Positions 7,158 to 15,347 are shown, numbered from the stretch's first letter. The stretch: DNA of 22,778 bases from Actinomycetota bacterium (GCA_013694685.1 JACDBY010000222.1:1-22778), one strand, 5' to 3'. Program-made: numbers and translations. Notes: a model not told the origin generated them from the letters alone.

Positions 7158-7597
7158 GCGCTCAAGCGGCCGGACGAGCCGAGCCCGGCCACGCCGCGCG
7201 TCCCGCTCGGGAGCTCGTCGACCTCGACGACGTCGAGCTCGGGAAGCTCGACCACGACGAGCTGCGCGATGCGCATCCCCGGCTCGACCACGAAGGACGA
7301 GGTCGCGTCCGTGTTCAGCAGGATCACCATGATCTCACCGCGGTAGCCGGCGTCGATCAGACCGGGAGCATTGACCTTGCCGATGCCGCTGCGGGCTGCG
7401 AGACCGGAGCGCGGAACGATGAGTCCCGCGTGACCCGGCGGGATCGCGACCGCGATGCCCGTCCCGACCACGGCACGACCGCCCGGGGGGATCTCCACAC
7501 GGTCGCAAGCGGCGAGATCGAGGCCCGCGTCACCCGCGTAGGCGCGTACGGGGACGCGCGCGTCGGCACGCAGCCGCTTGATCGCGAGCTCTGTCAC
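7154..7597 (-). CDS. dut: Deoxyuridine 5'-triphosphate nucleotidohydrolase (dUTPase)
   Basis: A 147-residue trimeric-type dUTPase that splits dUTP to dUMP and PPi, keeping uracil out of DNA and supplying dUMP for dTMP. All five motifs are present: AGDAGLDLAA, PRSGLAARSGI, the uracil-binding GLIDAGYRGEI, GMRIAQLVV, and a C-terminal RGVAGLGSSG. In motif 5 the usual stacking Phe of RGxxGFGSTG is Leu, a small oddity. Start GTG 7597 overlaps the hflX stop by 4 nt (GTGA), and its stop overlaps the Nudix start, so the three genes are translationally coupled. Confidence 0.95.
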   Translation of the reverse strand: MTELAIKRLRADARVPVRAYAGDAGLDLAACDRVEIPPGGRAVVGTGIAVAIPPGHAGLIVPRSGLAARSGIGKVNAPGLIDAGYRGEIMVILLNTDATSSFVVEPGMRIAQLVVVELPELDVVEVDELPSGTRGVAGLGSSGRLSA

Positions 7598-8922
7598 GGC
7601 TTTGCCGCCCTGCTCGTGCTCGCCCCGGCGACGACGTAGCGGGCAAACCGGCGGGCGTCGCGTAGAGGAAGCCGGGCGCGGATCGAGACGCCGTCCTCGG
7701 TGTCGAGGCGCTCGTCGATCGGGGCTCCGAGCGCGTAGAGCGCCGACAGGGCGGCACCATCCTCGTACGGGACGAGAAGACGTACCTCCTCGTAGCGGTT
7801 CTTGAAGAGCTGCGCAACGTGTGCCTTCAGCTCTTCGATCCCCTCTCCCGTCGCGGCCGAGATCCGGAGCGCGCCGGGAAAGCGATTCGCGAGCCGCCGT
7901 CGAGCGAGCGAGTCGAGTCGATCGACCTTGTTGAGGACGAGCTCGCGCGGAAGCTCGTCGGCGCCGATCTCCGCGAGCACGTCGTCGACCGCCGCGACCT
8001 GCTCCTGCAGACGATCCTCGGTGAGCGACGCGTCGAGCACGTGCAGGACGACATCGGCCACGAGCGTCTCCTCGAGCGTCGAGGCGAAGCCCTCCACGAG
8101 CTGGGTCGGCAGGCGGCGGATGAATCCGACGGTATCCGTCACGAGGTAGCGCTTCCCGTCGTGCTCGAAGCCGCGCGTCGTCGGATCGAGCGTCTCGAAG
8201 AGACGGTTCTCGACGGAGACGTCGGCACCCGTCAGTGCGTTCAGGAGCGTAGACTTGCCGGCGTTCGTGTAGCCGGCGAGGGCGACCGCCGGCACCCCGG
8301 CGCGCGCCCGCTCCTTGCGTCGCGTCTGCCGGTGCGCCGCCACGTCGCGCAGCCGGCGGCGCAGCAGGGTGATGCGCCTACCAGCCATGCGCCGGTCGCT
8401 CTCGAGCTGCGACTCGCCCGGGCCGCGGGTGCCCACACCGGCGCCGAGACCACCGGTGCCGCCACCGAGGCGCTCCAGGTGCTTCCACATCCCCCGCATG
8501 CGCGGGAGGTTGTACTCGAGCTGGGCGAGCTCGACCTGGAGCTTTCCCTCGGCCGAGACGGCGTGCTGCGCGAAGATGTCGAGGATCAGCTGCGTGCGGT
8601 CGACGACACGAGTCGAGAGGGCGTCCTCGAGCGTTCGCTGCTGGGTCGGCTGGAGCTCGTCGTCGACGAGGAGCACCTCCGCCCCGGCGTCGCCGTAGGC
8701 CTGCTTGACCTCCTCGAGCTTGCCCCGACCGACATAGCTGCGCGGGTCGGCGCGTTCCCGGTGCTGGACGACGTGAGCGATCGGCGCGACACCGGCGGTG
8801 CGGGCGAGTTCGCGCAGCTCCTCCAGCTCGTCGTCGCCGTCTGCGCCCTTCGGCAGCACGGCGATGAGGAGCCCGCGCTCGGGCTCCGGTTCCGCCCGAG
8901 GCTTCGAGTCGCCGACTGCCAT
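7594..8922 (-). CDS. hflX: Ribosome-associated GTPase HflX
   Basis: A 442-residue TRAFAC GTPase that binds the 50S subunit and splits stalled ribosomes. The N-terminal HflX domain (about 17-205) includes YVGRGKLEEVK (63-73), DDELQPTQQR, the RTQLILDIFAQHA block and the glycine-rich LGGGTGGLGAGVGTRGPGE (152-170). The G domain has G1 GYTNAGKS (217-224), G3 DTVGF (263-267) and G4 NKVD (331-334). The frame stays open to 9351, but that upstream part is antisense to dapE; ATG 8922 starts where the family starts. A CATACT -10 box 8 nt upstream suggests a near-leaderless mRNA. It is first in hflX-dut-nudix and diverges from dapE across only 30 bp. Confidence 0.95.
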   Translation of the reverse strand: MAVGDSKPRAEPEPERGLLIAVLPKGADGDDELEELRELARTAGVAPIAHVVQHRERADPRSYVGRGKLEEVKQAYGDAGAEVLLVDDELQPTQQRTLEDALSTRVVDRTQLILDIFAQHAVSAEGKLQVELAQLEYNLPRMRGMWKHLERLGGGTGGLGAGVGTRGPGESQLESDRRMAGRRITLLRRRLRDVAAHRQTRRKERARAGVPAVALAGYTNAGKSTLLNALTGADVSVENRLFETLDPTTRGFEHDGKRYLVTDTVGFIRRLPTQLVEGFASTLEETLVADVVLHVLDASLTEDRLQEQVAAVDDVLAEIGADELPRELVLNKVDRLDSLARRRLANRFPGALRISAATGEGIEELKAHVAQLFKNRYEEVRLLVPYEDGAALSALYALGAPIDERLDTEDGVSIRARLPLRDARRFARYVVAGASTSRAAKP

Positions 8923-8952
8923 CAGCGGGAAGTATGGCGGTAGTCTCGCGCG
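8923..8952. promoter_or_regulatory. Divergent hflX / dapE promoter gap with two leaderless -10 boxes
   Basis: The 30-bp gap holds TAGTCT (8941-8946, plus) 6 nt before the dapE ATG, and CATACT (8936-8931, minus) 8 nt before the hflX ATG. Neither gene has a Shine-Dalgarno. The -35 regions must lie inside the opposite gene's first codons. Confidence 0.45.
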
Positions 8953-10023
8953 ATGGGCACTCTCGGCGACCGTCTCGCCGCACGCACGCTCGAGCTCGTC
9001 GACATCGCCTCCGAGAGCCTTCACGAGGCGGCGATCCGCGAGCGGGTCTGCGCGCTCGTGCCGGCGCCGTTCGCGCCGGTCTTCGCGGGTGACGAGGCGT
9101 TCTGCTGGGCGCGCGAGAGGCGCCCCGGGACACCGCTCCTCGTGCTCGCGGGTCACTACGACACCGTCCCCGCACAAGGCAACGTACCCGGCCGCATCGA
9201 AGACGGAGCGGTGCACGGCTGCGGGGCAAGCGACATGAAGGGCGGCGTGGCGGTGGCGCTCGAGCTCGTGCGGGAGCTCGCGGAGACCGAGCCCGGTCCC
9301 GTCGACGTCGCACTTCTGCTCTTCGGGCGGGAAGAGCTGCCGCCGAAGCACAATCCGCTGCCTGCGCTTTTCGCCGGCTGCCCGCTCGTCGGCGAGGCAG
9401 AGCTCGCGATCCTGCTCGAGCCGACCGATCTCACCGTCCAGGCCGGGTGCGTCGGCACAATCTCAGCGCGCGTCACCTTTCACGGCGTCAGCGGCCACTC
9501 GGCACGGCCGTGGCTCGCAACGAACGCGCTCCACCGCGCGATCGAGGGCCTCCTGCCACTGACCCGCCACGAGCGCCGCGAGGCGGTCATCGACGGGCTC
9601 TCCTTCTTCGAGGTGGTGTCCGTGACGCGGCTCGAGGCAGGGACGGCCGACAATGTCATTCCGGCGAGTGCGATCGCGACGCTGAACTTCCGCTATCCGC
9701 CCGATCGCGCCCCCGCCGAGGCCGAGGAGCTCCTGCGCTCGCTGCTGCCGGGCGACGCCACCTTCGAGCTGCTCGGCAACGCGCCACCTGCTGACGTCGT
9801 CGTCGACACGCCGCTCGTCACGGCGCTGCGGGCCGCCGGCGACTTCCCCGTCGAGCCCAAGCAGGCATGGACGAACGTCGCCGATTTCACCTCGCGGGGC
9901 ATCCCGGCGGTCAACTTCGGCCCCGGGGCCACGCGGTACGCGCACGCAGCCGACGAACGCGTCGAGGTGGGCGCGCTCGAAATGGCGTATCGCGCGCTTC
10001 ATCGGGTCGCGGCCGGCTCGTGA
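8953..10023 (+). CDS. dapE: Succinyl-diaminopimelate desuccinylase (M20 family)
   Basis: A 356-residue M20 metallohydrolase. It hydrolyses N-succinyl-LL-2,6-diaminopimelate to LL-DAP and succinate in the cytoplasm. Metal-site residues are visible: His68 and Asp70 in AGHYDTVP, bridging Asp94 in GASDMKGG, the Glu127/128 pair in FGREELP (catalytic base), Glu156 in LLEPTDL, and a late His in TRYAHAADE. The dimerisation or lid domain spans about 165-285, with His182 in VSGHSARPW. Sequence alone could also fit other M20 amidohydrolases, but its place before dapC and dapD supports DapE. It appears to be leaderless. It overlaps dapC by 4 nt (GTGA). Confidence 0.9.
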   Translation: MGTLGDRLAARTLELVDIASESLHEAAIRERVCALVPAPFAPVFAGDEAFCWARERRPGTPLLVLAGHYDTVPAQGNVPGRIEDGAVHGCGASDMKGGVAVALELVRELAETEPGPVDVALLLFGREELPPKHNPLPALFAGCPLVGEAELAILLEPTDLTVQAGCVGTISARVTFHGVSGHSARPWLATNALHRAIEGLLPLTRHERREAVIDGLSFFEVVSVTRLEAGTADNVIPASAIATLNFRYPPDRAPAEAEELLRSLLPGDATFELLGNAPPADVVVDTPLVTALRAAGDFPVEPKQAWTNVADFTSRGIPAVNFGPGATRYAHAADERVEVGALEMAYRALHRVAAGS

Positions 10024-11189
10024 GCAGAAACGGCCGCGGAGTGCCCCTCTCACCGATCCTGCGGGCGCAGACGACGTACCCGTTCGTCCGTCTTGCGGCG
10101 GCAGTTGCGGAGCGGCGCGAGCGAGGACAGGTGGTGATCGACCTCGGCATGGGCGACCCAAGGGAGCCGACGGATCCCGCGATCATCGAGGCGCTCCGTG
10201 ACGGTGTCCGGGCGCAGATGGGATATCCCGCGGCTGTCGGTCTCCCGGCGCTTCGCGAGGCGGTCGCCCGCTGGGCGGAGCGGCGGTTCGGCGCGCGCCT
10301 CGATCCCGACCAGCACGTGATCCCGACGCTCGGCTCCAAGGAGGCGATCTTCTCGTTCGCACAGGTCGTGCTCGACGTGGCCGGTGGCCGTGACACCGTC
10401 GTCGTCACCGAGCCCGGCTATCCCGTACCCGGCCGGGGCGCCGCATTCGCCGGCGCACGCGTCGTCGAGCTGCCGCTGCGGGAGCAGAACGGCTTTCTCC
10501 CCGATCTCGACACGGTCGACGACGACGTCTGGCAGCGGACGGCGCTCGTCTGGCTGAACACGCCCAACAACCCCACAGGTTCGATCGCGCCACGCCGCCT
10601 CGTCGAGAGGCTCGCCGAGCTGGCCCGTTATCACGGGTTCGTGCTTGCGTCGGACGAGGCGTACTCGGAGCTCTGGTTCGAGAAGCCGCCTCCCTCCGCG
10701 CTCGAGCTCGACGATTGGACGAACGTCGTCGTCTTCAACACGCTCTCGAAGCGATCCTCGATGACGGGTTTCCGAAGCGGCTTCGTGGCCGGCGACCCGG
10801 TGTTGATCGACGCGCTCCGGGCGTTCCGGCCGAACATCGGTACGGCCCCCCAAGAGTTCGTCCAGCGCGCCTCGATCGTCGCGTGGGACGGCGAGGAACA
10901 CGTCCGGCTCGCGCGCGAGAGCTATCGGCGGAAGCGCGACCTCCTGCTCGACGTCCTCGTTCGCAAGGGACTCCGAGACGCCGGCGGTCCCGCGACTATG
11001 TACCTCTGGATCGGCGTCCCGGAGGGCGAGAGCGCCGAAGCTCATGCCTCGCGGCTTCTTGCGAACGGCGTGCTCGTCACCCCCGGCTCGTACCTCGGAG
11101 CCTCTGGCGAGGGGTACGTCAGGTATGCGCTCGTCCCGACGTTGGACGAATGCGCCCGGGCCGCGGAGATCCTGGAGGATGTCCTCTGA
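10020..11189 (+). CDS. dapC: Succinyldiaminopimelate aminotransferase DapC (class I PLP enzyme)
   Basis: A 389-residue fold-type I aminotransferase. It converts N-succinyl-2-amino-6-ketopimelate plus glutamate into N-succinyl-LL-DAP and 2-oxoglutarate. PLP-site marks are GYPAAVGLPALREAVA (68-83), the Asn/Pro block LNTPNNPTG (179-187), Asp212 and Tyr215 in SDEAYSELWF, and Lys244 in NTLSKRSSMTGFRSGF as the Schiff-base lysine. The frame is open from 9867, but GTG 10020, overlapping the dapE stop as GTGA, is the natural start; GTG 10041 is an alternative. It joins dapD through TGATG. The function is assigned by operon context; class I aminotransferases are hard to separate by sequence alone. Confidence 0.9.
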   Translation: MSRNGRGVPLSPILRAQTTYPFVRLAAAVAERRERGQVVIDLGMGDPREPTDPAIIEALRDGVRAQMGYPAAVGLPALREAVARWAERRFGARLDPDQHVIPTLGSKEAIFSFAQVVLDVAGGRDTVVVTEPGYPVPGRGAAFAGARVVELPLREQNGFLPDLDTVDDDVWQRTALVWLNTPNNPTGSIAPRRLVERLAELARYHGFVLASDEAYSELWFEKPPPSALELDDWTNVVVFNTLSKRSSMTGFRSGFVAGDPVLIDALRAFRPNIGTAPQEFVQRASIVAWDGEEHVRLARESYRRKRDLLLDVLVRKGLRDAGGPATMYLWIGVPEGESAEAHASRLLANGVLVTPGSYLGASGEGYVRYALVPTLDECARAAEILEDVL

Positions 11190-11986
11190 TGAGCCTGCGG
11201 GAACGAATCGAGCGCATGTGGAAGAGCGGCGACCTCGAGGACGCGCCGATCGAAGAGGCTATCGAACTCCTCGATCGCGGCGAGCTTCGGGTTGCCGAGC
11301 CGCGTGACGACGGGTGGGTCGTGAACGAGTGGGCGAAGATGGCGATCCTCCTGTATTTCCGGTCTCGCAAGGTGCAGCCGATGGAGATCGGCGGCCTCCG
11401 CTATCTCGACAAGATTCCCGTGAAGCACGTCGACCCGAGCGCCGGCGTGCGCGTGGTGCCACCGGGCGTGGCGCGCTATGGAGCGTTCCTCGCAGAAGGC
11501 GTCGTGCTCATGCCCGGCTACGTGAACATCGGCGCCTGGGTGGGACCGCGCACGATGGTCGACACGTGGGCAACCGTCGGGTCGTGCGCCCAGATCGGAG
11601 CCGACGTCCACCTCGCGGGCGGCGTCGGGATCGGCGGGGTACTCGAGCCCCCCCAAGCAGCGCCCGTGATCGTCGAGGACGGAGCGTTTCTCGGCTCGCG
11701 GTGCGTCGTCACGGAAGGCGTCAGGGTCGGTGCGGGCGCGGTGCTCTCTGCGAACGTCTCGCTCACGGCGAGCGTCCCCATCATCGACGTCACCGGCTCC
11801 GAGCCCCTCGAGCATCGAGGTGTCGTGCCGGCGCGGGCCGTGGTCGTGCCCGGCACCCGACCGCGCGCGTTCCCGGCTGGGACGTATCAGCTCGACTGCG
11901 CCCTCATCATCGGCTGGCGCCGCGAGTCGCACGACGAGCGTCTGAGCCTCAACGAGGTGCTGCGCGAGTTCGAGCTCGCCGTGTAG
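11189..11986 (+). CDS. dapD: Tetrahydrodipicolinate N-succinyltransferase
   Basis: A 265-residue transferase close to the E. coli length (274). It transfers succinyl from succinyl-CoA to tetrahydrodipicolinate, the first step of the succinylase branch. The N-terminal helical part (1-95) contains FRSRKVQPMEIG. From about 96 to 225 hexapeptide repeats build a left-handed beta helix (YVNIGAWVGPRTMVDTWATV, AQIGADVHLAGGVGIGGVLEP, VIVEDGAFLGSRCVVTEGVRVGAG). ATG 11189 overlaps the dapC stop (TGATG). A longer in-frame opening back to 10715 is antisense noise inside dapC. A strong hairpin follows the stop directly. Gene order is the reverse of the reaction order (DapD, DapC, DapE). Confidence 0.96.
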   Translation: MSLRERIERMWKSGDLEDAPIEEAIELLDRGELRVAEPRDDGWVVNEWAKMAILLYFRSRKVQPMEIGGLRYLDKIPVKHVDPSAGVRVVPPGVARYGAFLAEGVVLMPGYVNIGAWVGPRTMVDTWATVGSCAQIGADVHLAGGVGIGGVLEPPQAAPVIVEDGAFLGSRCVVTEGVRVGAGAVLSANVSLTASVPIIDVTGSEPLEHRGVVPARAVVVPGTRPRAFPAGTYQLDCALIIGWRRESHDERLSLNEVLREFELAV

Positions 11987-12008
11987 GTGCCGGACCCGTC
12001 CGGCACCT
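11985..12008. terminator. Perfect 10-bp hairpin between convergent dapD and dapF
   Basis: AGGTGCCGGA pairs fully with TCCGGCACCT around a CCCG tetraloop, overlapping the last two bases of the dapD stop codon. There is no T-run. A weaker hairpin, CCACC/GGTGG, lies at 12025-12039, nearer the dapF stop. The CCGGA/TCCGG core is shared with the hairpin at 1853-1870. Confidence 0.65.
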
Positions 12009-12058
12009 CGCGCCGCCGGAGATCCCACCGAGCCGGTGGAACGGTGCGAGACGCGGCA

Positions 12059-12826
12059 CTACAGGTCGGTCTCTCCGACGTAGATGCGCTCCGCAGGCCC
12101 TTCGAGCGTCACCTCGCGTCCCCTGACCGAGACCGTGAGCGCCCCTCCCGGCATTGCGATCCGCACCGGGCTGTCGCACCACCCGCGGGTGACCGCGGCC
12201 GCGGCGACCGCGGCCGCCGACGACCCAGACGCGCTCGTCTCTCCCGCGCCGCGCTCCCACACGAGGACTGAGACCGTGTCACGCGGCTCGGGCCGGGCGA
12301 GCTGGACGTTCGTACGGTGAGGGAACGTCGGGTGGGACTCGAGAGCTGGGCCGAGCCGAAAGAGGTCGTCCCTCGAGAGCGCGTCGCGGAGGACGACGGC
12401 GTGCGGGTTGCCGACGTCGACCGGCGTCACCGCGATCCGTTCGCCCGCAACGTCGAGCACGAGGTCGTCGGCGACGATCGCCTCACCCAGTGACTGACGC
12501 ACCTGGCAGTCCCGGGCCGCAGTGGCGCGGACGCGGCGACCAGCGACGGTGATCTCGACCTCGGTCGCGGCGGTCGCTCGCAGCAGCCACGCGGCGGCGA
12601 TTCTCGTTCCGTTCCCGGACATCTCAGCCTGAGAGCCGTCGGGATTCCAGATGCGGATCTCCGCTTGCCGGTCGTCGTGTCCGACGACCTCCAGGACGCC
12701 GTCGCTTCCGATGCCGGTGTTCGCGTCACAGAGTCGCCTGATGCGCTCCGGGTGCAGGGGAACCGCCTCGTCCGCCATGACGAGAAGATAGGCGTTCCCC
12801 AGCGCGTGCCACTTCTCGAACCTCAC
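12059..12826 (-). CDS. dapF: DapF-family diaminopimelate epimerase with both catalytic cysteines replaced by serine
   Basis: A 255-residue DapF-fold protein. DapF converts LL-DAP to meso-DAP without a cofactor, using two cysteines as acid and base (Cys73 in the CGNG motif and Cys217 in the ACGTG motif of the Haemophilus and E. coli enzymes). Here the first reads EMSGNGTRI with Ser70 (codon TCC) and the second reads ERGAGETSASGSSA with Ser200 (codon TCT). Other family marks remain: ALGNAY with Asn11, GIGSDGVLEV, IWNPDGSQAEM, VDVGNPHAVV and PGGALTV. The frame is intact, so this looks like a maintained variant, not decay. It may be a serine-based epimerase or a relative with a different reaction. 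Start GTG 12826 overlaps the miaA stop by 4 nt. It converges on dapE-dapC-dapD, which supports a link to DAP. Confidence 0.85.
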   Translation of the reverse strand: MRFEKWHALGNAYLLVMADEAVPLHPERIRRLCDANTGIGSDGVLEVVGHDDRQAEIRIWNPDGSQAEMSGNGTRIAAAWLLRATAATEVEITVAGRRVRATAARDCQVRQSLGEAIVADDLVLDVAGERIAVTPVDVGNPHAVVLRDALSRDDLFRLGPALESHPTFPHRTNVQLARPEPRDTVSVLVWERGAGETSASGSSAAAVAAAAVTRGWCDSPVRIAMPGGALTVSVRGREVTLEGPAERIYVGETDL

Positions 12827-13740
12827 ATGGTGACGTTACCCCGCTCCGGACCCAAGCCGGCGAGCCGTCCGCGACGAGCGTCCTCGACGAGTGCGAGGAT
12901 CACGTCCGCGCTCTCGCGGCTCGGCCGATTCGCATCGATCGGAACGAGGCCGGGGATGCGTCGCATCCATTTGCGCTGGTAAGCGGCGTACCGGCGCGTA
13001 CGGGCGACGATCCGCTCGACCGCCTCGGCCTCGTCGAGCTCGGCGATCTCGCGCAGGCCGAGCGTCTTGGCGGCGGTCCGCGAGATCGGCCCCGCGAGTG
13101 CCGCTCGCACCTCGTCGACGGCACCGCGCGCGAGCATCTCATGTGTGCGCTCCCGGATCCTTCGTTCGAGCTCGGCCGCCGGGACCTCGAGACCGACGAC
13201 GAGCGTCGGTCGTCGATGGTCGTCACCCCACAGGCGATCCTGCCCCCGAACGAGCGATCGACCGAGCTCTGCAAGCTCGAGCGCCCGGCTCAGACGTTGA
13301 CGATCGTTCGGATGCACCCGCGCTGCTGCCTCCGAGTCGAGCTGGACGAGGCGGGCGTGGGCGGCGGCGGCGTTCCGGCCGACCTCGGCCGCGATCCTGG
13401 CCCGGATCGCTGCGGGTGCGCGCGGCGGAACGGCGAGCTCGGCGAGCGCAGCTCGCAAATAGAGCCCCGTGCCGCCCGCAACGACGGCGGCGCCGTACGT
13501 TTCCACCACCGTGTCGATCTCGTGGTGAGCGAGCGGCGCGAACTCCCCCACGCTCATCTCTCGATCGAGGCCGCGGAAGCCGACGAGTCGTGTCGGACCT
13601 GTCGGCTGGTTCGTGAGAATCGGGAGCCCTCGATAGACCTGCATCGCGTCGACCGAGACGACCTCGGTGCCGAGCCGCACCGCCACGTCCTCCGCGATCA
13701 GGGTCTTGCCCGTGGCCGTCGGTCCGAAGATCGCGATCAC
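12823..13740 (-). CDS. miaA: tRNA dimethylallyltransferase MiaA
   Basis: MiaA transfers dimethylallyl from DMAPP to N6 of A37 in tRNAs that read UNN codons; MiaB, encoded just upstream, then adds the methylthio group. The P-loop FGPTATGKT lies at the very start, followed by SVDAMQVYRGL with the conserved Asp, AGGTGLYLRAAL, the NDRQRLSRALE block and the late QRKWMRRI. I place the start at GTG 13740, giving 305 residues, close to the usual 300-316. The frame stays open to GTG 13866, but those 42 residues look non-coding and overlap a short ORF with a better ribosome site. No Shine-Dalgarno fits 13740 well, so the start is uncertain. The stop overlaps dapF (GTGA). Confidence 0.93.
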   Translation of the reverse strand: MIAIFGPTATGKTLIAEDVAVRLGTEVVSVDAMQVYRGLPILTNQPTGPTRLVGFRGLDREMSVGEFAPLAHHEIDTVVETYGAAVVAGGTGLYLRAALAELAVPPRAPAAIRARIAAEVGRNAAAAHARLVQLDSEAAARVHPNDRQRLSRALELAELGRSLVRGQDRLWGDDHRRPTLVVGLEVPAAELERRIRERTHEMLARGAVDEVRAALAGPISRTAAKTLGLREIAELDEAEAVERIVARTRRYAAYQRKWMRRIPGLVPIDANRPSRESADVILALVEDARRGRLAGLGPERGNVTM

Positions 13741-13759
13741 CTCGACCGGGGTCAGCGCG

Positions 13760-13912
13760 TCACCTCTGCGAGCCTCGAGTCGGAGCCAGGGCTCCCCGTC
13801 GTGTCGCGGACGACCGACCTGCGGGCTCGACACCCCCGCATGGGGTTCCCGGCAGACGTCCGTCACTCATGTCCCGGGCGGACGTGTCCGATGCGGCCAC
13901 CACCCGGGCCAC
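13760..13912 (-). CDS. Possible 50-residue leader ORF before miaA
   Basis: On the minus strand a strong Shine-Dalgarno (GGGGAGGAGG, 13925-13916) precedes GTG 13912. The frame runs 50 residues (VARVVAASDTS...) to TGA 13762-13760, ending 19 nt before the likely miaA start in another frame. The sequence is Arg/Gly/Ser-rich and matches no family I know, so it may not encode a working protein. Its place suits a translated leader that delivers ribosomes to miaA. Confidence 0.35.
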   Translation of the reverse strand: MARVVAASDTSARDMSDGRLPGTPCGGVEPAGRSSATRRGALAPTRGSQR

Positions 13913-13939
13913 CGACCTCCTCCCCACACTTTGAGCCTA

Positions 13940-13968
13940 ACGTCGAAAGCGTGCCGCGTCAGCGTCGA
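13940..13968 (-). promoter_or_regulatory. Promoter candidate for miaA-dapF
   Basis: Reading the minus strand between miaB and miaA, CTGACG (a fair -35) is followed after 17 nt by TAGGCT (a TANNNT -10). The GGGGAGGAGG ribosome site comes shortly after. The whole 13867-14009 gap holds no gene other than the short ORF. Confidence 0.4.
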
Positions 13969-14009
13969 CTTTGTGCCGGATTTGTGTCGCGCACGTCGCG
14001 CATTGCCCG

Positions 14010-15332
14010 TCAGACGAGCGCCATGACCTGTTCGCGGCCGCGCAACGTCGTTGAGGTCGCTCCCTCGATCACGACGTGTACGAGCTGGCCCGGCGCGGAC
14101 GAGCCGCGGAAGTTCACGGTCGTGTTGCGCCGCGTTCGTCCCCGGAGGAGCGCAGGATCGGTGCGGCTCGGCCCCTCGACCAGCACCTCCTCGGTCGATC
14201 CGACTCGACCCCGGTTCCGTGCGCCGGCGCCCTTCTGCACCGTTTCGACCAGCCGCTCCATGCGCTCGCGCTTCACGTCCTCGGCGATCTGGTCGGGCAT
14301 CGCCGCCGCCTCGGTTCCGGCACGCGGCGAGTACACGAAGGTGAACGCGCTCTCGAAGCCGACGGCGTCCACGACCTCGAGCGTCGCGCGGAAGTCATCC
14401 TCCGTCTCGCCCGGGAACCCCACGATCACGTCCGTCCCGAGCGCAACGTCGGGGATGGCCGTCCTGAGCCGGTCGGCGAGCGCGAGATATCGCTCCTGCG
14501 AGTAGGTGCACCGCATCGCCTTGAGGATCCGCGTCGAGCCCGACTGGAGAGGCAGGTGGACGTGCTCGCAGACCGCGTCGCACTCCGCGATCGCCGCGAT
14601 CACGGGCGCCCGGAAGTCCTTGGGATGGGGGCTCGTGAATCGAATCCGCTCGATCCCGTCGACGGCGTCGCAGGCGCGGAGCAGCTCGCCGAACTCGGTC
14701 ACGAGCCCCGGAGCGAGGTCGCGACCCCACGAGTTGACGTTCTGCCCTAGCAGCGTCACCTCCTTGACGCCGTCCCGCGCCAGAGCCTCGACCTCCTCCA
14801 CGATCTCGTCCGGCGCGCGGCTCTGCTCGCGGCCTCGAACCGCAGGGACGATGCAGTAGGCGCATTTCGAGTTGCAGCCCATCGAAACCTGCACCCAGCC
14901 GCTGAATCGTCGCTCGCGGTGCATCGGCAGCGTCGCCGCGAAGGTCTCGTGAGTGCCGAACTTTCCACGGGGGACGGCGTAGCCCCCGGCGCGGATCCAG
15001 TCACCGAGGTGCGGAATCGAGCCCGGTCCGAACGCGACGTCGACGAACGGATAGCGCTCGAAGATCCGGTCGCGCTGCGCTTCCGCGTAACAGCCGCCCA
15101 CCGCGACCACGAGCTCGGGATCTTGCCGCTTCCGCGCCGCGGCGTCCCCGAGGTACGCGGCAAGTCTCGTGTCCGGCTTCTCGCGGATGGTGCACGTGTT
15201 GAAGACGAGAACGTCGGCGTCCGCCTGCACGTGTGCCTCCCCCAGGCCCAGCGACTCCAGCATGCCCTTGATCCGCTCCGAATCGTGGGTATTCATCTGG
15301 CAGCCGAACGTCGTGACGTGATAGCGCCGCAC
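14010..15332 (-). CDS. miaB: tRNA-2-methylthio-N6-dimethylallyladenosine synthase MiaB
   Basis: A 440-residue radical-SAM methylthiotransferase that turns i6A37 into ms2i6A37. The N-terminal UPF0004 domain holds the auxiliary 4Fe-4S ligands Cys11, Cys47 and Cys81 (TFGCQMN, FNTCTIRE, GGCYAE). The radical-SAM cluster ligands are Cys153, Cys157 and Cys160 in MGCNSKCAYC. LLGQNVNSWG and HLPLQSGSTRIL are family blocks, and a TRAM RNA-binding domain closes the protein (about 375-440). The frame is open to 15629, but that part is antisense to the VOC gene; GTG 15332 begins the family's RRYHVTTFGCQMN. It has no Shine-Dalgarno. It precedes miaA, which makes its substrate. Confidence 0.95.
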   Translation of the reverse strand: MRRYHVTTFGCQMNTHDSERIKGMLESLGLGEAHVQADADVLVFNTCTIREKPDTRLAAYLGDAAARKRQDPELVVAVGGCYAEAQRDRIFERYPFVDVAFGPGSIPHLGDWIRAGGYAVPRGKFGTHETFAATLPMHRERRFSGWVQVSMGCNSKCAYCIVPAVRGREQSRAPDEIVEEVEALARDGVKEVTLLGQNVNSWGRDLAPGLVTEFGELLRACDAVDGIERIRFTSPHPKDFRAPVIAAIAECDAVCEHVHLPLQSGSTRILKAMRCTYSQERYLALADRLRTAIPDVALGTDVIVGFPGETEDDFRATLEVVDAVGFESAFTFVYSPRAGTEAAAMPDQIAEDVKRERMERLVETVQKGAGARNRGRVGSTEEVLVEGPSRTDPALLRGRTRRNTTVNFRGSSAPGQLVHVVIEGATSTTLRGREQVMALV

Positions 15333-15341
15333 TGCCGAGCC

Positions 15342-15347
15342 AGTGTA
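15342..15347 (-). promoter_or_regulatory. -10 box of a near-leaderless miaB promoter
   Basis: TACACT on the minus strand lies 9 nt before GTG 15332, with no ribosome site in between. The same hexamer and the same 9-nt spacing precede the RodZ-like gene at 22285. Confidence 0.45.

Noticed and set aside
8923-9351. N-terminal extension of HflX (frame open upstream of 8922)
   Set aside because: It is antisense to the conserved start of dapE and has Arg/Pro-rich composition; the family starts at about 8922.
13741-13866. Longer miaA start at GTG 13866
   Set aside because: Adds 42 residues without family similarity and makes the protein longer than usual; kept only as an alternative.
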